Source: Annona cherimola
Taxonomy: Eukaryota; Streptophyta; Magnoliopsida; Magnoliales; Annonaceae
Length of the DNA: 64,000 nt
NCBI GenBank assembly: GCA_030490835.1
Contig: CM059971.1
Coordinates: forward strand, 2,984,545 to 3,048,544
Direction of reading: 5' to 3'
The position numbers and the translations under genes were made by a program. This document shows, one piece after another, positions 23,413 to 34,512 of the stretch. Positions within the stretch are counted from its first letter, which is position 1; the number at the start of each line of letters is the position of its first letter. A model generated the notes under the pieces. The model made no database searches. It was not told the DNA's origin and saw only the letters and a list, made by a program, of their open reading frames with translations.

Positions 23413-26400
23413 GAATTCTCAAAAAATAACTACAAGGCATCCTTCCAAATAAGAACCCAATGCATCGAATGAGCAAGGATAAATATCATGGAATAATTAA
23501 GAGGTGAGTCAGATCATTGCTGATCATTATTCTGCTAGACAAGGTAAATATGAAATACAAATGTATTTCTAGAAGTGACACAAGCGTGACAAACATCTCA
23601 CTTGATTGTTGAAGCGGCTACATTGATGTAAAGTATAGACCTCTCACTCATGATGCAGAATGCAAGCTTCAATCTGATGCTTGTTGTAAGAATTAGGGTT
23701 TATTTGGCATAATTGCTATTTTCTTACTAAGTATTTAGCTTATTCCTTGTAATGATATGGCTTGGGTTTACTTGAGTAATAAGTCACTGTGTGCCTACTA
23801 GGGTTAAAATAGGGATTTATAGTAATTGCACTGGGTTTTTTTAAACATAAATAAACGCAGTATCTTAGAGTTTTATTGCTATTCACATCATTTCCGACAG
23901 ATCATAATTTATATGCAGTAAATATTCCAACATTAGGCATTAAGTCCTCATTAATCTCTTAAAATTAAGCTACACTAATTTTTTCCTTCATAGTACCTAT
24001 TAATTTCATTTTTTTTTTTACTGAAAGAATCCAGACATTCCACTAGGCAAAATGGCCTTTTATTTCTGGACTACCTTCTTTACCTAAGCATGTCTAGGAT
24101 GACTTTTCACCACAACTAGGTCTTATCATGCATCGACTCTAAGGAGGTGCCCTAGCAACCCTCTCCTATTTGCACTGCTTCTAAGAAAACCCTTGCAAAC
24201 CTACATTAAACATCTAAATTTTTAATGATTGAAGAGTGTCATGACAATTGTTTAAAAAGAATAATGCAATAAATGGTAAATGGTGAGTTTCACAAGTGAT
24301 AATTTGTGGGAAAAAACCTGAAATATGGGAGATATGATTGACAAATTATACACAATATCTATAATATCTTCCATGTTATTTATAGAATTTGGAATAAATG
24401 AAAATATCAGATTCCTATAAGATAATTTATTGGCCAACGTCAAAAAAGATATTGCCAAAAATGATATTAATGATAATTTTGGTAAAGTTAATAACAAATT
24501 AGAAAACCCATACCACATGGTTGTAAGAATAAGTGTCATTTTAAGGATGAATTTTGCAATGAGGTACCCATCAAGTGGTTGCAATTGTTCTCACAAATTA
24601 GGAGCCAGCAATGTATAAATTCATTTCAAAATTCGTCCAAGAACATAAATATATTTCCCACATTGACTTCTTGATTCACCACAAATGAATACAGGCCGTC
24701 ACATTGGTCCTCTATCTAGACATATTCACATGCCATGAAACAAAAAGAGTGCATAAACTCACCTTTCATGATCAACTTTGATAATGTTCACAGCTCCCTC
24801 ATCTGTGCCAGTACAGTAACTTCCTTTCACTAGCCTGCATGGCAGATTGATTCGATCAGCTAGTACCTGTAACAATTGAACATTTTCAAGGACTTTAGCT
24901 GAAATGTTCTTAATAGAGAAATGCAACAGCAACAATTAAATCTTTGCTAGCCACATTGGAATTAACTTTGAAGTTAAACAGAAAAAGAAAATATGTTACC
25001 TTGAAAAGCAAGGCTCTGTGACGGGCCATTCCAAGGTTGAGGCAACCAAGTGGAAGAACAATAGTGTTCAAAGCTTTGCGCAACTCCTGACTCTTTAATA
25101 GCCATCTTTTTGACATGTCATCAGCATCTCCAACAGGACCACCCATACTGTCAGCAACAAGAGCAGCAATCTTCTGAACCAACCCACATACAGCAGGCCC
25201 AAGCTGTGTAGCACGACATTCTGAAGCGATTAACAATGCCTTTGACTCAAGCTGTTGTAATTTATGATCCAGAGCTCGGTTTACTAAAACCACTTCATAA
25301 TCAACTTGATCGGAGACTGGCATTGTCTGGAGATCCGCCAATGATGGTAGTTTCCCTTGCAAACTTGGATTTGATGTGACCTCATGTACGTCATAGAATC
25401 CATCTATAACTTTTTCATCGTAATTTATAAAATGATAGTTCTGCAGGCAAATGCGTGATTTCCATGGAAGTTAAAATATGGTATAAGAAGAACTCACAAG
25501 CGAACTGATGCTCTCATAAAAAAAAAAGCAAAGAAAAAACAATTTAAATATACAAAAGCCTGCGGTTTATTACGATATGATCTAACCCAAAACCCAGCAG
25601 CAGCCGCCGCCATATCAGCAGAAAGCATCAATGAACCATGTACTGGGCTGTCATAACCAGCATAAACAGTGTGAAAACATTCCTAGATGGGCACTTTCAT
25701 TGCAAAATAAGAGATGTCAATGCTATCAGAAACACCAATGTATTCCTCCCAATCAGTAAAGTCCTTCTCTTCAATCAACGTGGAAATTTTCTTTTTAAGG
25801 GGAAAAAAAAAATGAGAGTTGATGAAGCAACGAAACCTTAGAGAGCCTAAGAGCTATAGTTGTAGCCAGAATAGAGTTTCCTACCTCCCATCCTGTCCAA
25901 ACAATGCCAAGGTTTTTTCATGCTTTTTACTCCCTCGACAAATGCAAAACTTAATTCCAGAAACAAAAACAGAAGCAGTAAAGAACCGCTTCTGTTTTAA
26001 TTTCAAGCAAAGTAAACTCCAATCTTAACGGCTAGAAACCAAGGCATAAGCAACTACAGTAACTGAAGATTTCAGCGGAAAAAATTTCTCATCATTTCTG
26101 CCCTAATTCATAGAAAACAACAATAAAGAAAAAATACCCCCGAGTCCGAGCGTGGAAGGGGGGAAATGCATTTCCTATTCCTAACAGCATACCCAATAAC
26201 GAAGCGAGAGAAAATCAACGAGGGTGGAGTTAGGCGACGGAGCACACCCGAGGCTGATCCGCTTAGCAGCCTTGATCTGCGCAGACTCCGGATCTCCGCG
26301 CGCATCCGGATCAGAGACGCTAATGGCGAGCGCAAGCTGCACCTGGAACTCCTCCTCGAAGAAATTGAAGTCCACCTGATCATCCACTGAAGGGGCGGGG

Positions 26401-26681
26401 GCGGGGGCGGGGGCGGGGGCGGGGGCAGCGGCAAGAGCAGGCTGCGCTGCTGCGATAGCGCGACGCGGTTGGGCAGGAGGAGCGCCGGATTCAGAAGTCC
26501 TGCTTCTGGCGAACGGTGTTGCGGCAGCAGGAGAAGCGGAAGAAGAGGGAGACGGGGAGTGAGAATGGGAATCGGGGCGATTGTCAGGCGGCAGACGTTG
26601 GGGATCGTTGAGGCTGGTTCCTCCTCCTCCTCCTCCTCCTCCGATGTGGAGTTTGCGGAGGAGATGCTTCATCCTCGACAT

Positions 26682-26990
26682 GGATCAGATGGCAGCATTG
26701 ACGGACGGATCTGGCTTGCAGGGACGATTGAGATTATCCGTCGACCGGAACAATGCAAATGGCTTGGCTTCTTGCTTCTTCCCTCTCGCTTCGCTTTGCT
26801 GTGCTGTTGCTCGGGCCTTTAACTGAAAGGCGAAGGCAAAAGAAATTCCATTATTCTTTTCTGCGCGCCGTACGGCTTCAAGAAAAAGCTACTTTCATCT
26901 CTTCTTTGATGGCAGAAGAAGCTACTTGAGAACTTGGTGCGCGCGCCTACTACAGCCTAGAGCCCCAGTCATTCGTTTCTGGGCCTCTGG
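26682..26990 (-). promoter_or_regulatory. Probable leader and promoter of the Raf-like gene
   Basis: Upstream of the minus-strand start codon at 26679-26681 the sequence is C/T- and G-rich compared with the AT-rich DNA beyond 27,000. No unambiguous TATA box was identified. Confidence 0.3.
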
Positions 26991-27142
26991 CCCAGCTGCT
27001 GCAATTACAGCTGCAGCACCGTTGCATGGTTTGGCGAGGAAAAGGTGAAAAAAATTCTCCACTTTCAATAATTTTAATATTTTAATTACTTAATTATTTT
27101 TTTGAATATTTTCTTACATCTTTTCGTATTTATTTGATAAAT

Positions 27143-27435
27143 AATTATCTTAGCCCGGGCTAAGCATATGTCCCACTCAGTCAAATCAAAAAACTCATTT
27201 TCAATCATTTTTTTGTTTTTTATTCGTACACTTATCTAAGTGTGTTTAACACATGAAGTAAGTTTTACTATTTTCGGTATATATACACATCTAAAATGGT
27301 AAAATTTATTTTATTTGTTAAATACACTTAGATAAACAAGTGTATGAAGAAAAAATAAAAAAAATTGTTGTAAATAAGTTTTTTATGTGAGTTAAGCGGA
27401 GCATTCGCTTAGTATGAGCTAATATGATCACTTCT
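27143..27435. mobile_element. Foldback MITE, 'agcccgggctaag' family, copy 1
   Basis: The left end cttagcccgggctaagcata pairs with the right end tatgagctaatatgatcact. Internally, two arms (cacttatctaagtgtgttta and aaatacacttagataaacaa) can pair over most of the length, so a single strand would form a long hairpin. There is no coding potential. Superfamily not assigned because the TSD is unclear. Confidence 0.7.
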
Positions 27436-27539
27436 CTATTTATTTTTATTTTATTCATTTTCCTTGAAAAATTACCCTCACCTTATCACTCAGTCTAAAA
27501 AAATATTATTTATCATGTTTGGTAGAATAAGAAAATAGA

Positions 27540-27998
27540 TTTTTGCAAATATGCCTACAAGGTTTGACCAACATTGCATCTGTCCCTAAGTTTGTCGAAT
27601 TTGCAAATATGCTCACAAAATTTATATAAAATTGCAACTGTGCCCCTTTTGTTAGGATGCTGTTAGATTTTTATGTAGAAAGAGGATATAACTCTTTAAT
27701 CCAAGTGATAAACTTGCAATTTTTTCAAATGTCATTGATATATTTGCTATTTCATTATCTTATATATTTTTGCATGTATTATTTTTTTTGGAAAAATGAT
27801 TACAATATTTTCAAAAATTGGAAGTGTATAATTTAGCTTAAGAGCATTATTGTTATTTTACATAAAAATCTAACAGTATCATATTAGAAGGGATACAGTT
27901 GCAATTTTATACAAACTTTACGATTATATTTACAAATTCAACAAATTTAGAGACACGGATGCATTATTGGTCAAACGTTGTAAACATATTTGCAATAA
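27540..27998. mobile_element. Foldback MITE with arms of about 125 bp
   Basis: The left arm (tgcaaatatgcctacaaggt, gaccaacattgcatctgt) is an imperfect reverse complement of the right arm (cggatgcattattggtcaaa, cgttgtaaacatatttgcaa). The centre is AT-rich and non-coding. Related debris lies at 21045-21145 and 14870-15050. Confidence 0.7.
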
Positions 27999-28959
27999 TT
28001 CCATGAAAAATTTGAAAATGTTATTGCCAAGAAAAGTTCAGTAAAAAGTGAAAAAAAGTAACGTGATAAAATAAGAATACTAATTAAGAATAAATGATAT
28101 TTATGCGTAAAAATGTATAAAATTGATTGGAGAGCTTAACAGTTGCATGGAAATGGGAAAGACAGGCAGAAACGATGGGTAAGTCCGAACAGTTGTATGG
28201 AAAAGTTTCGTAATTTTTTTAACCAATTCATCTTGATTTTTTATCAACACCCTTTCTTGTCCAATTTTTCCTAGCAAATCTTATCTCAGTACAGATCGTC
28301 AGCAGCCGGACTCCTATGTTGGATTTGGATTGGACAGACGGATTACAATGGAATGTCAGAACCGCCTCGGATATGCTCCACCTTGCTTTTCTTTTTGAAA
28401 TTACGGGTGTGTCCAGCAAATTGAAAAAAATGTCAATATAAAATTTTTCATTTTCAATAATTATCTTAATTTAAACTACGTTAATGATCATAGACATCCA
28501 GTTTACTTTATTTAAAAAACCTTTTTAAAATCTAAAATATTCGTAGTATCCTTCTATGGGAAATGATCCCCTCCTGCCAAGAGAACTTTTTTTTCAAAAA
28601 AAAATTTTAAGCCCCATTTGGATATTTGTAAAATTTGGCAATTTTACGGAGAAATAGTCAGAAAAATGTCACTGGTTGCATTAGATTATTACCCTGATTT
28701 TATCAAAAAAAAAAAAAAAGATTATTACCCTGATCCATACCATTTTTTACATTGTACACTAGTTTCTTGTTCTACTAATTAGAAAGGGATTTAAGCGGAA
28801 CTGAAACTGTCATGATCATCAATAACCATTCATATAATCAAGGTGTATTTGTTTAATAATAAAACTTCACACGCTAAAATTTTTTACTTTTAACAATTAT
28901 CCTATTTTTTAATATTTTTCTATATAACTATCCTAGTTTTCAATTATTTTTAGATAGCT

Positions 28960-29113
28960 AGTCTAACTTACTTATATGGTAAAACTTGGTCTACATGTTA
29001 AATACACTTATACGAACAAGTGTACGAAGAAAAAAGTTAAAAAAAACGTTGTTATAAATAGGTTTTTTAAGGTGAGCTAAGTAAGGTTTTTACTTAGCTC
29101 GGGCTAACAAGAT
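28960..29113. mobile_element. Half of an 'agcccgggctaag' foldback MITE
   Basis: Only one arm and one end are present: ggtctacatgttaaatacac, then gtgagctaagtaagg, ending acaagatcactcctc at 29113. It abuts the next copy head to head through a ten-base spacer. Confidence 0.65.
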
Positions 29114-29121
29114 CACTCCTC

Positions 29122-29530
29122 TTTAATTTGAGAAGTGATCTTGTTAGCCCGGGCTAAGTAAAAGCCCCACTTAGCCCACCTCAAAAATTCTATTTATAAT
29201 AATTTTTTTTTACTTTTTCTTCATTCACTTATTTATCTAAGTGTATTTAATATATAAATCAAGTTTTACCATTTTTGAATATGAGTATATATATTTTTTA
29301 GATGCTTAAAAAAAAGGTATTTTAAATATATTTATACACATAGATGTTTAAAAATATAAAAAAAAATAGATAAACATATTCAAAAATGGTAAAACTTGGT
29401 CTACATGTTAAATACACTTAGATAAACAAGTGCACGAAGAAAAAAATAAAAAAAATTATTATAAATAAGTTTTTTAAGGTGGGCTAAGTAGAACATTTAC
29501 TTAGGCCGGACTAACAGGATCATTCATCTT
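29122..29530. mobile_element. Foldback MITE, 'agcccgggctaag' family, nearly complete
   Basis: Starts gaagtgatcttgttagcccg and ends ggccggactaacaggatcat. The arms cacttatttatctaagtgta and aaatacacttagataaacaa pair across a centre with atatatatttttta. This is the clearest full-length copy of the family in the window. Confidence 0.75.
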
Positions 29531-30281
29531 TAATTTTATCCTCCTTACTAATAATCATTGTCCTTGACAAATCATTTTTCCATCATTTCAAAAACTTTTA
29601 TACACAAATTTTATGACTTCCCGTACACACCCGAAATATAAAGATAAGAAATGCCGAATTGAATAAGAATAGTAATCAGTAGCTATTACGTCCTAGTCAC
29701 GGAGTTCACGCTGGGTTAACGAATGATTCGTGGAAGTTGGGCGCGTGAGGTCCTTAATTTGGTAGCCAATTCCGACTGCTGCAATGAATCTCCAAATCAA
29801 TGCTTGCATTTTTCCAACGCGTTTTCTTTTTTAATTTCTGATCAGTTCCGAGGTCTCTTCTCCCAAAATCCATCTTCTTCCACCTCCTTTTTTTTATAAA
29901 AAAAAAAAAAAGAAGAAAATTCAACGCCAAATTTCTGTCCATACTTCCATGCAATAATTAACGGCATACAATGGTTCACACACATCACGTGTGAGATATA
30001 GGATACAGGGAAATTTCCAAATATACTCATGAATTTTGACCATAACACTCATGTATTTTCAATAATTTCTCCTATACAGCTATACCCAATTAATATTTCT
30101 CAATTGTCATGAACACGTAAGGGAAAAAACTAACACGCCCCTTCAAATGAGAGGAAAAAAAAAACGTTGTGATATCAAATACATCTGGCGCATGGAAATT
30201 AATGGGGTACATTAGCCATCTCGCAAGTCATTAACAGCTTGGAATGAGGATAGGATTAAAATATGAAATAAAAAAAATATG

Positions 30282-30616
30282 CCGAATGATACTCTTAGCC
30301 CGGGCTAAGTAAACTCCCTATTTAGCCCACCTTCAAAAACTCATTTACAACAACTTTTTTTTTTTTTTCACCACACACTTGTTTATCTAAGTGTATTTAA
30401 GATATAAACAAAATTTTACTATTTTTTGATATGTGTATATAAATTACACTTAAAAATACACATATCCAAAATAGTAAAACTTGATTTATATATTAAATAT
30501 ATTTAGATAAACAAGTGTATAAAGAAAAAAGTAAAAAAATTGTTACAAATGTATTTTTTGTGGTGAGTTAAGTAGGGTATTTACTTAGTCCGGACCAACA
30601 GGATCATTCCTCAAAA
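30282..30616. mobile_element. Foldback MITE, 'agcccgggctaag' family, copy 3
   Basis: Ends are gaatgatactcttagcccgg and agtccggaccaacaggatca. The interior arms acttgtttatctaagtgtat and atttagataaacaagtgtat are inverted repeats. Confidence 0.75.
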
Positions 30617-30805
30617 AGTATTGTTATCTACTAGAAATTAAAAAAAGTATATTGAAATTTAAAAAAGTTGTATAGAAAATGAAAAGGTAAATTATTATTT
30701 TTTAACAATAGGAAATTTTTTTCCTAGAAAATGGAAGATTCCATTACATACTAATCCAAAGATTATCCCATCCTAGTTATAAATAAATCATAACATTTCC
30801 CTTAT

Positions 30806-31270
30806 ACTCATAATATTTGGTCATTATTCCTTTTATACCCATAAAATTTCAAAAATTTGTCTGGCATTTATAACATTTCACCCTAAATTCCCCAAATCCT
30901 CGTGCAGTTACTTCCGGCCAAAATTAACATTAACTACATATGAAAATATTGATTTTGTCCCTACATCATTATATAAATAAAGATAAAATAAATTCTTTCT
31001 TTGTTTTTATTATAATTTAAACAAAAAATATATCATATCTGTTTTACAAAAAATATGATGCCAATTTAGTTTGGAATTTTTTTTTACAAATGGTGTAAGA
31101 GTAAAATCAACATTTCCGCATGTAGTTAATATCTATCTTAGGCTAAAAGTAATGACACGAGCATCTAAAGAATTAAAAGTGAAATGTTACGAGTGTGAGA
31201 TGAATTCCTGAAATATTGTAGATATGAAAGGAATAACGCATACTGTAGGTATGAGAGGTATTTTCCCAAA
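30806..31270. mobile_element. Foldback element with long imperfect arms
   Basis: The left arm (cataacatttcccttatact, ccttttatacccataaaatt) is repeated in inverted, diverged form on the right (gatatgaaaggaataacgca, ggtatgagaggtattttccc). Non-coding. Confidence 0.55.
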
Positions 31271-31274
31271 ATAT

Positions 31275-31960
31275 ACTAATATATACATAATTATAGTCAA
31301 AATTACCGAATATATTTGGAAATTTGCCTATGATATATGTAAACTCTTGACTTCTAACTTTTGATCATGTTCATTTAATTTACATGAGAAAAAGAATACA
31401 GGAAAGGTTCGTTTGGAGGAACATATAGTCTTCAAATTTGTATGCTATTTTGCAACATGAGAATACATACATAATTGTAGTCAAGATTTGTGAATATATT
31501 TGGAGATTTGCCTATGATAGATGTGAACTCTTTGACTTTTAACTTTTGATCATGCCCATTTAATTTACACGAGAAAAAGAATAAAGGAAAGGTTCGTTTG
31601 GAGGAACATATAGTCCTCAAATTTGTATGCTATTTTGCAACATGTGAATACATACATAATTGTAGTCAAGATTAGTGAATATATTTGGACATTTGCCTAT
31701 GATAAATGTAAACTCTTGACTTTTGACTTGTGAGCATGTTCATTTAATTCACACGAGAAAAAGAATACAGCAAAGGTTCGTTTGGAGGGAACATATAGTC
31801 TTCAAATTTGTATGCTATTTTGCAATATGTGAATACATACATAATTGCAATATGTGATCATGTTCATTTAAGTTAAACGAGAAAAAAAATTCAGGAAAGG
31901 TTAGTTTGGAGGAACATATAGTTTCCAAAATTGTATGCTGTTTTGCAATTGCTGGATTTA
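31275..31960. repeat. Tandem array, about 3.5 copies of a ~185-bp unit
   Basis: The block ttgtagtcaag (first copy ttatagtcaaa) recurs at about 31291, 31474 and 31660, spacing 183-186 bp. Each unit also contains ggttcgtttggaggaacata and tttgtatgctattttgcaac. The last copy is truncated and more diverged. Unit length is in the range of plant satellite monomers, but only a few copies are present. Confidence 0.85.
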
Positions 31961-32435
31961 CAGGTGACGGCTAGAAAACTAGGGAAGTGCATTTCTTCAG
32001 GAAGCTAAATTACCTTTCTACAAAAAGAGCTTTCTGCTCGTTGCGTTTGGTGGAAAATATGTTGGCCAAACGAAACCTAAGAGGTTGCATCACAAGGTAT
32101 GCATGCATTCACGTGAAGAAGATGATGATGAATGCGACGAAGATGGCATTAAAAAAGCGTTGGATCAAACAACAAGGAAATGAGAGGTCTCCCGGGCTGA
32201 TTCATGCATGCATGTACAGAAACGAGACGCTTGTGAATGAATTGACTACTACACCCAATAAATATATAATTTTTCTGGTCCTTTCATGTGGCTGGTAACA
32301 AAGGCCTAAGAATTAATAGATCGATCATGCCCTAAAACACGCGGTTTGCTGCTTGTAGTTGAAAAGAAATCAAGAATTCTCCCTCGCTAAGAGCATCCCA
32401 CCAGGACAATCATTTTACATATAGAATTAGCTTCC
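31961..32435. other. Non-coding stretch
   Basis: A 103-codon open frame at 31987-32298 has no recognisable domain and no splice or family context. I see no supported gene here. Confidence 0.4.
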
Positions 32436-32630
32436 GCATCTCGGATAAGGTGGGATGGGATGAGGATAATATGGAATCTCCCATTTCATAAAAACATTGT
32501 TTCCATTCTTAAAAAATAACAACCAATTTTTTTAGTTTCCAATACAACTTCTCCTAGTCCTAACATACTTTTTTTCACATTTCCAACACTTTACATCCCA
32601 CATCCTCATCCTATCCGAGCTGTGAACAAC
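32436..32630. mobile_element. Short foldback MITE candidate
   Basis: tcggataaggtgggatggga with gatgaggata on the left pairs imperfectly with tacatcccacatcctcatcc and tatccga on the right, about 190 bp overall. No TSD identified. Confidence 0.5.
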
Positions 32631-33530
32631 AACAAATCTCAAATTGATACCAACATATCGCTATTAATTCTCTACAACTATACAAGATCACTCATAAAAG
32701 AAATGGTGCACCAGAAGATAAATCTAACACAATGGCTAAGAGTATGTTGGCATCTTGCTCTAGAAGGAAAGATATAATTTACATTTTACAGCTCCAAACC
32801 GGGAAATTAGATGGAGCACTTGCTCCTTTTAATCTTAGCGCTTACAATCAGCTCGCCTTAGATCCTACAAGGAAAAGGGGAAATAGATTAAAGTGGTTTA
32901 GACATATTAAATGAAGGTCTGAAACATCAAAAGTAAAGAGAACAAACGTGGATAAAAGTAAACAAAAAAAAGATACGAGAAAATTAGAAACTGAAAAGAA
33001 TGTACTTTATGATCATAAAAGCAAGCATGGTAGGATGTATGTACTTAACCCAAAGGTGGGAAAAGAAACAATTTATGAATGATATGGTGACAAATGATCT
33101 CGTAGAATGAAAAGAAGGAAGGCTCCAGAAGGAGAAAGACATTTCAATGAGAAGAGAGGGAAAAATAATTAGGTATAAGAATAGAAGAAGGAAAATTTTG
33201 AAAGAAACTAATAATGGGAAATGATTTAAAAGAAAATGGAAGGATATTCTCGAGGGGAAAAGTAGAATGGGAACAATGAAAAATCATCAGTAAATTAAAT
33301 ACAATTCTAATGCAAACCATTCACCAAGTTAATCTACATTTTCATCTATCGATGATTACCTCAAGTAAAAACAATCAATCCCAGATTCAATTCTAGACCA
33401 GACCGACAATCTCCATTCACATAAAAAAATAAAAACAATCAAATAAAATACTAACCCCCACAATTCATCACAATCAATAAAATAAATAAAATACTAATCC
33501 CAACAATTCATCTAATTAATCTATATTTTA
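32631..33530. other. A-rich non-coding stretch with a possible LINE remnant
   Basis: Around 32855-32960 the plus-strand frame reads NRLKWFRHIK followed by a stop and RSETSKVKRTNV. This resembles the RLRWFGHVxRR motif at the C-terminus of some plant non-LTR retrotransposon proteins. The match is short and broken, so this is only a possibility. Confidence 0.25.
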
Positions 33531-33539
33531 CTCATATTC

Positions 33540-34160
33540 ATCAAATCCTAAATTAAACATAAAATATATAAAATCCCCAAAATGGATGAAATAAATTAAA
33601 ATCAAATGTTTACACTATTCTTAAATAATTTTCCATCACATTCTACATCAGAGAATTAACACAGGACAAAGACGCTCTGTGCAGATTATACTAAATTTAT
33701 ATAGCCCATAAATACTCTTGTGGAATGAAAAACACTCTTCCTTGAAAAATAAAAGGCAAACACCAAATCCTAAATTAAACATTAAATATCTAACATCCTA
33801 AATATGCATGCAATAAATTAAAATAAAAAATTTATACCATTCACAAATGATATTCCTTCACGTTCTACATCATAAAAACACAAGATAAAGACACTCTACA
33901 CAGACTATACTAAATTTCTATAGCCCATAAATACTCTTTCGAGGAATGATATGCGAAACAGAACTTTAATTTTACAATGTCCGAATAAAAATAGCTGAAT
34001 AAAACCAAAAAAACTCATTAAATTCACCTATTAATTTGATCTATTTTTGATCACTTAAAGAACATACAAATCACAACTAAAGAACTAAATATCTAGCATC
34101 CCAAATATGCATAAAAGAAATTAGATCTGATAATGCACTATTTAACTGAACTAAATATTT
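33540..34160. repeat. Tandem duplication, ~225-bp unit, 2.4 copies
   Basis: aaatcctaaattaaacat at 33545 recurs at about 33766. agcccataaatactctt recurs at about 33703 and 33923. A third partial copy (atctagcatcccaaatatgc) starts near 34090. Confidence 0.8.
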
Positions 34161-34512
34161 ATTATGTTCTGCATACAAGTGAAGATTATCCTCCTCCCTT
34201 CCATTTATAATCAAAGTGAGAATTCTGAAGTAGCAGCTCCATGATCTTGTAAAGAAATAAATGGCCAGCCATAATGAGGATGGGTACTAAACTACCAATA
34301 CCATAATTCAATTTCTCTAACGATGCCAATGATGAGATGAATATGATCCTTCAAATATCATGTGCTGAGTAAACAAAAAGACTAATTATTTGTTAGACAT
34401 ATAAAAGAAGTAAAACCAGTCCAAGTTGCACAACGTTGAATAATTTTTGCATGTTTGTACGCCAGAATTAGCAAAATGTAATCAAAGAGAAGTACCTGAT
34501 TGCAAAATAAGA

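Larger units (their letters stand above)
13755..26681 (-). pseudogene. EDR1/SIS8-like Raf-type (MAPKKK) kinase gene, C-lobe frameshifted and last exon missing
   Basis: Exons by eye (minus): 26681-26193, 25440-25000, 24866-24763, 22623-21872, 21735-21382, 18983-18943, 17450-17382, 17273-17173, 16280-16202, 16121-16023, 14694-14627, 14070-14022, 13932-13755. Exons 1-10 join in frame to 843 residues: start MSRMKHLLRKLHIGGG, low-complexity region with an Ala-Pro repeat (from the GC-rich repeat at 26392-26428), FQVQLALAISVSDPD, the EDR1 domain (about 150-400), a linker, then the kinase domain from WEIPWEDLQIGERIG. Visible kinase parts: Gly loop GLGLYGEV (712-719), [15 protein letters not shown] (D828), CDFGLSR (D846). 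Exon 11 is 1 nt short at R-L-K, exon 12 is 1 nt short inside the APE motif, and exon 13 is 1 nt long near the expected WxCW. The final exon carrying the kinase C-terminus was not found downstream. Family members are cytosolic Raf-like kinases in defence, senescence and stress signalling. Consistent indel errors in the assembly are the main alternative. Confidence 0.85.

Noticed and set aside
26469..26826. Plus-strand open frames of 80-117 codons near the Raf-like start
   Set aside because: Antisense to exon 1 and the GC-rich leader of the Raf-like gene; low-complexity Ser/Pro runs only.
31987..32298. 103-codon open frame as a gene
   Set aside because: No domain, no splice or promoter support, and it lies beside tandem-repeat DNA.
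32732..32960. LINE C-terminus (RLKWFRHIK)
   Set aside because: The motif resemblance covers about ten residues with a stop inside; too weak to annotate as an element.
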